Origin: Pandoraea nosoerga
Lineage (GTDB): Bacteria > Pseudomonadota > Gammaproteobacteria > Burkholderiales > Burkholderiaceae
NCBI RefSeq assembly: GCF_902459585.1
Contig: NZ_CABPSC010000006.1
Span: forward strand, 124,001-188,000
Direction: 5' to 3'
DNA length: 64,000 nt
Shown here in pieces: positions 13,675 to 21,014 of this stretch (the first letter of the stretch is position 1; every line of letters starts with the position of its first letter). The position numbers and the translations under genes were made by a program. A model generated the notes under the pieces. The model ran no database searches. It was not told the origin of the DNA and was given only the letters and a program-made list of their open reading frames with translations.

Positions 13675-14277
13675 ATGACCCTCGCATCACCGCGGCCCGT
13701 CGAGCGCCGCTCGCTGCACCGCGTCACCCGCGCGCGCCGCTTTGCACCCGCGCCCCTTGCCCTCGCCATTGCCATTGCGATTGCCACCGCCGCGCTGGCC
13801 GGCTGCGCCGTCGTGCCCGCCGGGCCCAGCATCATGGCATTGCCGGGCACGGGCAAATCGTTCGACCAGTTCCGCCAGGATGACTTCAATTGCCGCCAGT
13901 TCGCCTCGGGCCAGAACAACGGTCAGGATACCGCCACGGCGGCCAACAACAGTGCGCTGGGCAGCGCCGTGCTCGGTACCGCAATCGGGGCGGCAGCCGG
14001 CGCGGCCTTCGGGGGCGGCTCGGGCGCCGCCATCGGCGCCGGTGCGGGTCTGCTCACCGGCAGCGCCGTGGGAATGAGCAACGCGCAGTCGTCTGCATAC
14101 ATGACGCAAAGCCGCTATGATCAGGCCTACATCCAATGCATGTACGCATACGGCAACCGCGTGCCTGTGCGCGCAGACATGGTGTCTTCACAACCCATGC
14201 AGCCGGTGCAGCCGGTGCAGCGTTATGCACCGCCGCCGCCTCCGCCCCCGGGCTGGAAGCCGCCGCCTGGCTACTGA
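13675..14277 (+). CDS. Glycine-zipper lipoprotein
   Basis: 200 residues. A long basic N terminus leads into a hydrophobic stretch and the lipobox LAGC, so the mature protein should be lipid-anchored at Cys ~43. A Gly/Ala-rich segment from about residue 95 to 135 (GSAVLGTAIGAAAGAAFGGG, then GAAIGAGAGLLTGSAVG) is a glycine-zipper that can form a membrane-associated helix. The C terminus is Pro-rich (PPPPPPPGWKPPPG). The family is found in outer-membrane-associated small lipoproteins; no specific function can be assigned. GGGAG lies upstream of the ATG. Confidence 0.75.
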   Translation: MTLASPRPVERRSLHRVTRARRFAPAPLALAIAIAIATAALAGCAVVPAGPSIMALPGTGKSFDQFRQDDFNCRQFASGQNNGQDTATAANNSALGSAVLGTAIGAAAGAAFGGGSGAAIGAGAGLLTGSAVGMSNAQSSAYMTQSRYDQAYIQCMYAYGNRVPVRADMVSSQPMQPVQPVQRYAPPPPPPPGWKPPPGY

Positions 14278-14369
14278 AAATCCCAACGAGACGCGACGCC
14301 GGCGTCGCCCCGTCCACACACGGAAGGGCCCACGCCGGCGAATGCGCGTCGCCTCGCCCGAGACACTCC

Positions 14370-14795
14370 ATGGCCCACGATTCGACCGTCCGTCCCTCCG
14401 GTTTCGCTCCCACTTCTTACGCCACCGGCACTTCCCACCGTTTCAGCACTTCCAGCACTTCCGCCACTTCCCGCGCTTCATCGCTGCGCCGTTTGCACTG
14501 GCTGATGCTGCCCGCCGCGGCCGCAGCCGCGCTCATGCTGACACCACGCGCCCACGCACAGAACACGCCGGCGCCGACGGCGGGCGCCACCGCGCCGAGC
14601 GCCGGCGGCAACGCCCCCGCCTTCAACCCGAGCGCGGACATCTCGCGCGCCGTCTCCCGCGATACCACCGACACGGCAATCCAGAACAACTGGAACAGCA
14701 TCATGAATCCGGCCAAGCCCAAGGCCGAAGAAAAACCGGCCGAAACCCCGCGGCGCGCACGTCGTGGCATCAACACCGGCGTCTCCACCAACTGA
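14370..14795 (+). CDS. Small exported hypothetical protein
   Basis: 141 residues. The N terminus is Ser/Thr-rich for ~40 residues, followed by a hydrophobic export segment (LHWLMLPAAAAAALMLTPRAHAQ) with a plausible AHA/Q signal peptidase site. The mature region is Ala/Pro/Thr-rich and ends with NNWNSIMNPAKPKAEEKPAE and a basic tail. The actual start may be further downstream, nearer the hydrophobic segment. No domain is recognised; the protein is probably periplasmic. It is 92 bp downstream of the glycine-zipper lipoprotein gene. Confidence 0.55.
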   Translation: MAHDSTVRPSGFAPTSYATGTSHRFSTSSTSATSRASSLRRLHWLMLPAAAAAALMLTPRAHAQNTPAPTAGATAPSAGGNAPAFNPSADISRAVSRDTTDTAIQNNWNSIMNPAKPKAEEKPAETPRRARRGINTGVSTN

Positions 14796-15034
14796 CGAGC
14801 AGGGCCGCGCAACCTCCGCGCGACGCTCCCATCCACCGGAGCGGGTCGGGGCCGACGGCCGTCACAGCCGCCACGCTCGGCCCGCAGCCCGCCCTGCGCG
14901 TCGCTGCCGTGCCCCCCGGTCGCTTCCCCCTTCCGTGCGGTCGCGGCAATCGCCCACCATCGGCGCGGCTGGCATTCGCCGTATGGCACGTCTACTATGA
15001 GAATCACCAGCAGGCTCCACTCCCTGGTGTTCTC

Positions 15035-15619
15035 ATGCGACTCTTCCTTGCCCTGTGGCCGGGGCAGGGCGTGCGCGCGCAGCTTCACGAATGGGCCGTA
15101 TCGGCCCATGCGGAATGCGGCGGCCGTGTGCTGCGCGCCCAGACCCTGCACCTGACGCTCGCCTTTCTCGACGAGGTCGACCCCACTCGTCTGCCGGTGC
15201 TGCTCAGGTTGATGCAACGCACCCCGCTCGCGCCGTTCTCGCTCACGTTCGATCATCTCGGCTATTGGTCGGATCGCAAGATCGTGTGGGCGGGCGCGGC
15301 CGGCGTGCCGGAAAGTCTCGTTGCCACGCGCGACGCCCTGCTCTCGCAGTGGCGTGCGACCGGCGCGCGCGTGGTGACGCAATCGTTCCGTCCGCACGTC
15401 ACGCTGCTGCGCCATGCGCGATGCGCGCCCGAAGACCCCTATCCGCGGCCCGTGACCTGGCACTGCGACGGCTACGTGCTCGTGCATTCGGTGCGCACCC
15501 CGCGCGGGCCGCACTATCGCGTGCTGGCGGAGTATCGCGGCGCGCCCCCCGAAGGCTTTTTCACCGCTGCCGCCCAGAAATCGACGATCCCCGCAGCGCA
15601 ATACGGTATAGTCGGATGA
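15035..15619 (+). CDS. thpR: RNA 2',3'-cyclic phosphodiesterase (LigT/ThpR family)
   Basis: 194 residues, typical for the 2H phosphoesterase ThpR. Both catalytic H-x-T/S-x motifs are visible: HLTLAF near residue 42 and HVTLLR near residue 130. The N terminus MRLFLALWP matches the family. The enzyme hydrolyses 2',3'-cyclic phosphodiesters and was first known as a 2'-5' RNA ligase. ATG 15035 is the first start consistent with the family N terminus. It stands alone; the next gene begins 58 bp later. Confidence 0.9.
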   Translation: MRLFLALWPGQGVRAQLHEWAVSAHAECGGRVLRAQTLHLTLAFLDEVDPTRLPVLLRLMQRTPLAPFSLTFDHLGYWSDRKIVWAGAAGVPESLVATRDALLSQWRATGARVVTQSFRPHVTLLRHARCAPEDPYPRPVTWHCDGYVLVHSVRTPRGPHYRVLAEYRGAPPEGFFTAAAQKSTIPAAQYGIVG

Positions 15620-15677
15620 CGATGAGCGCCCCCGCCGGGGCGCGCATCGGTTCTTCGTCATTCGCAGGGAGTTTCAA

Positions 15678-15893
15678 GTGCAAGTCGGATCGATCGTCAA
15701 ATCCAATCACATCGCAGTGCCGCGCGGCGCCATCGGCATCGTGACGCGTGTGCTGGGCGACATGGCGATGGTGCGCTGGTACGCCGGCCAACCCGGTGCA
15801 TCCCGTGAACTCAACACTGAACCGTTCTTCATTGCCGACCTGATCGAGACGGGTGACGTCATGCCTGTCGGAGGCAGTCCCATCCTTCACTGA
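15678..15893 (+). CDS. Conserved small protein, function unknown
   Basis: 71 residues from a GTG at 15678 with GGGAG 9 bp upstream. The sequence (VGSIVKSNHIAVPRGAIGIV, then MAMVRWYAG) has the alternating hydrophobic pattern and Gly placement of a small beta-barrel, resembling SH3- or KOW-like folds, but no family can be named. It is soluble with no signal peptide. A terminator follows at 15952. Confidence 0.6.
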   Translation: MQVGSIVKSNHIAVPRGAIGIVTRVLGDMAMVRWYAGQPGASRELNTEPFFIADLIETGDVMPVGGSPILH

Positions 15894-15951
15894 ACATTCG
15901 CGCAACCCCATGCCACGGCGCCTTGGCGCCCCGTTTTTCACCACAACGAAA

Positions 15952-15984
15952 CGCCGGACGATCTTTCGATGGTCCGGCGTTTTT
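15952..15984 (+). terminator. Rho-independent terminator
   Basis: An 8-bp stem CGCCGGAC/GTCCGGCG (15952-15959 and 15972-15979) with a 12-nt loop, then TTTTT. It terminates the rightward thpR/small-protein transcripts before the convergent MHYT gene. Confidence 0.8.
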
Positions 15985-16051
15985 GCATTCCCGCGAGGTC
16001 AGAGCCCAGGCGCAGGAGCCCACGATTCGGCACGCGCGAGCCGTGCCGCGA

Positions 16052-16756
16052 TCAGGTGTGCCTCGCACGTTGGCGCATGAGCGCGTCGAGGCGGGCCGCC
16101 ATGCGCTCGCGCCGCCTGCGCGAGGTGCGATAGAGCAGAACCGCCATGGCGAGCAATACCACGCAGGCAATGATGAAAACGCCATACGGCAGCGTGTCGC
16201 CTTGCAGCCGCATGCCGATCTGGGCGCGCGTCTGCAGGCTCGTCTCCAGATGGAACGCCAGCCACAACGCCACGCTGGCGGCCACGATCGCGATGAGCAC
16301 CGACAGCGCAATGATGGTCGTATCCCACTGGAAGTACGCCTGCGTGCGCACCGCGCTCATGCCGAGATAGTGCATGCCGGCCACGCCGAGCCCGCCCACG
16401 ACGCCCCCCACGATGCAGCGCGCCGCATTGCGATAGGGCGAGCGCGCCACGTACCAGAGCGCCGCGCCCGAGATCACCACGGCCAACAGGAGGCTGCCGA
16501 GCGTGGGCCATAGCGCATACGCCACGGGAAATGGCATACGTTGCGCGGCCATGCCGATGAAATGCATGCCCCAGATGCCGATACCGCCGAGTGCGAGTGC
16601 CGACACCCCGAGATAGCCCTTGCTGATGCGCCCGTCGTCGTCGCGAATGCGCGAGGCCGCCACCAGCGCGACATAGGCGCCGAGCGCCGATATCACGAAC
16701 GACAGCAGGACCAGAAACTCACTGTATTGAAGGGGAATGACGCTACCTGGCTGCAT
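16052..16756 (-). CDS. MHYT-domain integral membrane sensor
   Basis: 234 residues with seven predicted membrane helices. Repeated MHYT signature motifs are seen as GMHFIGM and GMHYLGM, each positioned in a helix near the periplasmic face, where their Met/His residues are proposed to bind copper or sense gases. The protein has a short basic cytoplasmic tail and no GGDEF or EAL domain attached, unlike many family members, so any output must be through a partner. It is divergently placed from the emrB-like gene, with a 427-bp gap between them. Confidence 0.85.
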   Translation of the reverse strand: MQPGSVIPLQYSEFLVLLSFVISALGAYVALVAASRIRDDDGRISKGYLGVSALALGGIGIWGMHFIGMAAQRMPFPVAYALWPTLGSLLLAVVISGAALWYVARSPYRNAARCIVGGVVGGLGVAGMHYLGMSAVRTQAYFQWDTTIIALSVLIAIVAASVALWLAFHLETSLQTRAQIGMRLQGDTLPYGVFIIACVVLLAMAVLLYRTSRRRRERMAARLDALMRQRARHT

Positions 16757-17183
16757 GGGCTTATCCTGTGGTTTCGCTTTTCGCCGGGTGCCGAAGGCGC
16801 GGGCGAAAGACCTTTGTTCGAGCCTGCACGACTACGCCCCGGGCAGAGCGGACGCGGCATCGCACGCGTCGGGCGTCAGCGGCGATTTCATCCCGCCGCT
16901 CCGCCGGCGTCAAGGGGCAAAAGCGTCTGCCGTTCGCCAGAGAAACGCGATTTGCCGCATGCCGCCGTCACGGCACGAAGCCTGCCCGGCGCAAACCCAT
17001 GGCGCACGCGCGATCCGCGCAGCCGCGATGGTTTTGCGCGATGAAATGGGGTGGAACGTCGCGGTTTAGAGCGACGTTTCCAAACCTGCGTCGCACATCG
17101 CCGCGATTTCTGCGGCAACATCGTGGGATCCGGGGACCGCCGCGATCCGTCGGGTCGGGCGCAACGTCAGGGAGATACCTCAC
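16757..17183. promoter_or_regulatory. Divergent intergenic region with an inverted repeat
   Basis: No gene is supported in these 427 bp. A perfect 8-bp inverted repeat AACGTCGC/GCGACGTT (17055-17062 and 17071-17078) separated by 8 bp lies about 105 bp before the emrB-like start. It could be a regulator operator or a small hairpin. Confidence 0.4.
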
Positions 17184-18749
17184 ATGGCCGACGCCGCCAC
17201 CGCAAACTCCGCCGCCGCGCCGCAAGGCGCACCGCTGAGCGGCGCGCGACTGGCAATTCTCACCATCGGTCTCGCCCTGGGCACGTTCATGGAGGTGCTC
17301 GACACCTCGATCGCCAACGTTGCCGTGCCGACCATTGCCGGCAGCGTGGGCGTATCGAACAGTCAGGGCACCTGGGTCATCAGTTCCTACGCCGTGGCGG
17401 CGGCCGTTGCCGTGCCGCTCACCGGTTGGCTCGCGCGACGCGTGGGCGAAGCCCGGCTGTTCGTGTCGTCGGTGGCGGCGTTTACGCTGGCGTCCATGCT
17501 GTGCGGCCTCGCGCCGAACATGGAAGCGCTGGTCGTCTGCCGTCTGCTGCAGGGGCTGGTCTCCGGCCCGATGGTGCCGCTCTCGCAGACCATCCTGCTG
17601 CGCAGCTTCCCGGAGAAAAAACGCGGGCTCGCGCTGGGCCTGTGGGCCATGACCGTGATCGTCGCGCCGATCTTCGGCCCCGTTGTGGGCGGATGGATCA
17701 CGGACAACTACACCTGGCCATGGATTTTCTACATCAACGTGCCGGTGGGAGTCTTCTCGGCGGCGTCGTGCTTCGTGCTGCTGCGCGGGCATGAGACGAA
17801 GACGCGCAAGCTGCCGATCGACCTCGTCGGGCTGACGCTGCTCGCCATCGGGGTGGGCTCGCTGCAGATGATGCTCGACCTCGGCAAGGACCGCGACTGG
17901 TTCAACAACAGCCTGATCGTCACGCTCGCGATCACGGCGGCTGTGTGCCTGTCGTTCCTGGTGCTGTGGGAACTCACGTCCGAGACGCCCATCGTGGATC
18001 TCACGCTGTTCAGTGATCGCAATTTCGCACTCGGGGTGGTCGTGATCTCGTTCGGCTTCATGACGTTCTTCGCGTCGGTGGTGATCTTTCCGCTATGGCT
18101 GCAGACGGTAATGGACTACACCGCCGGCAAGGCCGGGCTGGCGACCGCGCCGGTGGGCCTGCTCGCACTGGTGCTCTCGCCGATCATCGGACAGAACATG
18201 GAGCGGCTCAATCTACGCGCGGTGGCCTCGTTCGCGTTCTTCGTGTTTGCCGGCGTGTCGTTCTGGAATTCAGGCTTCGCGCTGAACATGTCGTTCGCGA
18301 AGGTGATCGAGCCGCGGCTCGTGCAGGGCATCGGTATCGCGTGCTTCTTCGTGCCGATGACGACGATCACCCTCTCGAGCATCTCCGACGAACGGCTTGC
18401 GGCGGCCTCCGGCCTGTCGAACTTCTTCCGCACGCTCTCGGGTGCAATCGGCACCGCGGTGAGCACGACGATGTGGGAAGATCGCGCGATCTATCACCAC
18501 GCGCGCCTTGCCGAGCACATCACGCCGTACTCCGAGGCCACCACGAGCTATCTCGACCAATTGCGCCAGGGCCTGGGGCTGCCCCCCGGCGCGGACGTCG
18601 GCATGCTCAACGACCTCGTCACCCGGCACGCTTTCATGCTGGCGACCAACGACATCTTCCATCTGTCGGGCTACGTTTTTCTGGCGCTGGCGGTGCTCGT
18701 CTGGATGACTCGCCCGAAGCGTGCCGCGAGAGCGGCGCTCGGCCACTGA
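17184..18749 (+). CDS. DHA2-family multidrug exporter, EmrB-like
   Basis: 521 residues with 14 predicted membrane helices, the DHA2 architecture. Family motifs are EVLDTSIANVAVPTI in TM1 (motif D1), QGTWVISSYAVAAAVAVPLTG in TM2 and the motif C-like stretch IVAPIFGPVVGGWITD in TM5. It is a proton-driven drug or organic-compound efflux pump of the inner membrane. EmrB normally works with a membrane fusion protein EmrA and an outer membrane channel, neither of which is adjacent here, so partners must be elsewhere or export ends in the periplasm. GGGAG precedes the ATG. Confidence 0.9.
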   Translation: MADAATANSAAAPQGAPLSGARLAILTIGLALGTFMEVLDTSIANVAVPTIAGSVGVSNSQGTWVISSYAVAAAVAVPLTGWLARRVGEARLFVSSVAAFTLASMLCGLAPNMEALVVCRLLQGLVSGPMVPLSQTILLRSFPEKKRGLALGLWAMTVIVAPIFGPVVGGWITDNYTWPWIFYINVPVGVFSAASCFVLLRGHETKTRKLPIDLVGLTLLAIGVGSLQMMLDLGKDRDWFNNSLIVTLAITAAVCLSFLVLWELTSETPIVDLTLFSDRNFALGVVVISFGFMTFFASVVIFPLWLQTVMDYTAGKAGLATAPVGLLALVLSPIIGQNMERLNLRAVASFAFFVFAGVSFWNSGFALNMSFAKVIEPRLVQGIGIACFFVPMTTITLSSISDERLAAASGLSNFFRTLSGAIGTAVSTTMWEDRAIYHHARLAEHITPYSEATTSYLDQLRQGLGLPPGADVGMLNDLVTRHAFMLATNDIFHLSGYVFLALAVLVWMTRPKRAARAALGH

Positions 18750-18875
18750 CCGCGCCATCGTTCCAGAAAAGCAACATTACTTTTCGCCTTTCCGGCTTCT
18801 GGCCGTCACGACGCGGCGATACCATGCGGTATTGCGCGAATTCGCGCCCGCGCCCCAACACCACAGGTACCCGGC

Positions 18876-19826
18876 ATGTTGTTCGATCTGATCGCCCGCT
18901 ACGGACTTTGGCTCGTCTTTCTGAATATCTTCGGACAGGCGCTGGGCCTGCCGTTGCCGGCCTATCCCACCCTGATCGTCACGGCGTCCACGTCGCTCTT
19001 CCCGGCGGCGCTCATCGTCGCCCTGGCGGTATTCGCGGCGTTGCTCGGCGACGCGCTCTGGTTCCTCGCCGGACGCCGCTACGGGCACCACATCCTGCGG
19101 CTGATGTGCCGCCTGTCGATCTCGCCCGACACCTGCGTGAGCCGCACCGAGGGCGCGATGGGGCGCCACGGTGCGCGCGTGCTGATGTTCGCCCGCTTCG
19201 TGCCCGGCCTCTCGGCGCTGTCGGTGCCGATGGCCGGCGCCCTCGGCGTGCCATGGCGCAAGTTCCTGATGTACGACGCCATTGGGGCGGCGCTCTGGTC
19301 GGGCGTAGCCGTGGCGCTTGGCGTGGGCTTTGCCTCGCACATCGTGGCCGTGCTCGACGCGTTCGATACGCTCGGTCGCGGCGTGCTCTGGCTGGTGGTG
19401 ATCGTCTTCGCGCTGTACCTGCTCAACCGGTGGCTCAATCGCTACCGGCTGCTGCGCTCGCTGCGCATGGCGCGCATCGGCGTGAAGACGCTCGAAGCCT
19501 GGATGAAGGACGAAGTGACGCCGGTCGTCATCGACGTGCGTTCGGCCGCGCGCCGGGCCATCGATCCGTTCACGATTCCGGGCGCCATCGCCATCGAGCC
19601 TGACGACAATCTGGCCGAGCAGTTGCGCGATATTCCGCGCGATCGTCGCATCGTGGTGTTCTGCGCCTGCCCGAATGAAGTCACCGCCGCGCGGCTCGCG
19701 CAGCAACTGCGCGCGCAAGGCTTCACGGAAGTGCGCCCGCTGCTGGGTGGCCTCGATGCGTGGCGCGACGCCGGTTATACCGTCGAGAAGATCGACGGCG
19801 TCGAGATGCTCGTCCCGGCGCACTGA
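18876..19826 (+). CDS. DedA-family membrane protein fused to a rhodanese domain
   Basis: 316 residues in two parts. Residues 1-~195 are a DedA/SNARE-associated domain with PAYPTLIVTAS, the family segment LMFARFVPGLSALSVPMAG and several hydrophobic helices. DedA proteins are undecaprenyl-phosphate or phospholipid translocases. Residues ~205-316 are a single rhodanese domain beginning VVIDVRSAARRA. Its active-site loop is VVFCACPNEVTAARLA, with catalytic Cys 263. The fusion places a sulfur-transfer or redox-sensitive domain on the cytoplasmic side. The gene stands alone, convergent with the downstream marR-type gene. Confidence 0.9.
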   Translation: MLFDLIARYGLWLVFLNIFGQALGLPLPAYPTLIVTASTSLFPAALIVALAVFAALLGDALWFLAGRRYGHHILRLMCRLSISPDTCVSRTEGAMGRHGARVLMFARFVPGLSALSVPMAGALGVPWRKFLMYDAIGAALWSGVAVALGVGFASHIVAVLDAFDTLGRGVLWLVVIVFALYLLNRWLNRYRLLRSLRMARIGVKTLEAWMKDEVTPVVIDVRSAARRAIDPFTIPGAIAIEPDDNLAEQLRDIPRDRRIVVFCACPNEVTAARLAQQLRAQGFTEVRPLLGGLDAWRDAGYTVEKIDGVEMLVPAH

Positions 19827-19870
19827 CACTGACCGGGCGGCAATCGATTGCGTGCCACTGAATGACGCAC

Positions 19871-19890
19871 GTCCGGCCGAAATGCCGGAC
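19871..19890. terminator. Hairpin between convergent genes
   Basis: A 7-bp stem GTCCGGC/GCCGGAC with a 6-nt loop lies between the convergent DedA-rhodanese and marR-like genes. T-richness after the stem is modest on both strands (GCGCGTTTGT on the plus side), so bidirectional termination is plausible but not strong. Confidence 0.5.
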
Positions 19891-19928
19891 GCGCGTTTGT
19901 CCTCTCGGACGTTCCCCCCAGACATCGC

Positions 19929-20384
19929 TCAGGCGTCATTGAGCGCTTCGCGAAGTTGCAGCAGCAGGTTGCGAAGCGTCTTCTGCGCGGCGTCGGACTG
20001 GCCCGTGGCGGCCTGGACCTGCGCCGGCACGTAACGCGCCTCGCGACGCAGGCTCACGCCGCGCGGCGTGAGGTCGATGAAGACCTGACGCTCGTCCGCC
20101 TCACCACGACGACGCGTCAAAAGTCCCATGGATTCCAGTCTTTTCAGCAGCGGGGTAAGCGTGCCGGAGTCGAGCCCGAGGCGTGCGCCCAGTTGATTGA
20201 CTGCGATGCCGTCCTGCTCCCAGAGCACGACCATCGCGAGATATTGCGAGTAGGTGAGGCCCAGCCGGTCGAGCATCGGCTTGTGCGCCTTGGTCATGGC
20301 AAGCGCTGCCGAATACAACGCGAAACCCAACTGATCTTCCAGACGCACGGGTGTTTTCGGTGCGGTTTTGTTGCTCACTGCCAT
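19929..20384 (-). CDS. MarR-family regulator, OhrR-like but without cysteine
   Basis: 151 residues with a winged helix-turn-helix. The region around LEDQLGFALYSAALAMTKAH and GLTYSQYLAMVVLWE matches the OhrR branch, whose members sense organic peroxides through a reactive Cys in a Q-L-C-F-A-L-Y context. Here that residue is Gly 20 (codon GGT, one base from TGT), and the protein contains no Cys at all. DNA binding should be intact (LDSGTLTPLLKRLESMGLL and the wing RRGEADERQ). No ohr gene is adjacent. It is probably a MarR repressor of other ligands or a redox-blind OhrR paralogue. Confidence 0.85.
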   Translation of the reverse strand: MAVSNKTAPKTPVRLEDQLGFALYSAALAMTKAHKPMLDRLGLTYSQYLAMVVLWEQDGIAVNQLGARLGLDSGTLTPLLKRLESMGLLTRRRGEADERQVFIDLTPRGVSLRREARYVPAQVQAATGQSDAAQKTLRNLLLQLREALNDA

Positions 20385-21014
20385 GCGGGTGTCGCTTCTC
20401 TTTTGCCGATTCGATTGCGCGCCATTCTATTTCACGGCGCGCAATGTGGCCAGTTGAAAGGCGGTGTCAGCGCGGCCGGATCATGGCCTCGTCGGCGGGT
20501 AACCGGCAGGCAGTCGGGTGACGGCGATGACGGCAATGATGGCGGTGACGGACCGAGGCTTCGGCGTTGCGACCATGGGCCCGGTGCGTTGCGCGCGGCC
20601 TCGCAAGAACTCGGGCGCCGCGGTTCCGATGCCGAAATCGCGGGCAGACCGGGGCGGCACGGAGACCGTTTTGAGCGCTCGGCTGCAGCCCACCGCATCG
20701 ACGCTCGGCGTCGGCCCCCGGAGGTAGCCCCGCGGAGTCCCTAGGGGTCCCTAGGGGTCCCAGGGGCCTCCGATGCGGCCTAAAAAACGCGTTTATGTGA
20801 GCGATATTCACTTTTCGGGCGCCAGTCGCGGCGCCTCATCGTGGTGAACCGGAATGTCCGGGCCGGCATGTCCGGGCGGAAACGTCCGATCCGCCCGGGG
20901 CACGGGCCGGCTGAGCTCTCATTACCTGAGCAGCACTCAGTTTTCACGGCACCCGCCGGCCGATCTCGCGCCGGATGAGGCCCGCGCTTTCAAATTGAGT
21001 CGTCGGTCGATACC
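20385..21014. other. 630-bp intergenic region without a supported gene
   Basis: Contains promoters for the leftward marR-like gene and the rightward CLC gene. It holds a 10-bp direct repeat GTCCCTAGGG at 20737-20766 (three copies, the last GTCCCAGGGG). Short open frames here have no recognisable protein character. Confidence 0.5.
20737..20766. repeat. 10-bp tandem repeat, three copies
   Basis: GTCCCTAGGG occurs twice exactly and once as GTCCCAGGGG, head to tail. Each exact unit contains the palindrome CCCTAGGG. It sits ~250 bp upstream of the CLC gene. Confidence 0.8.
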
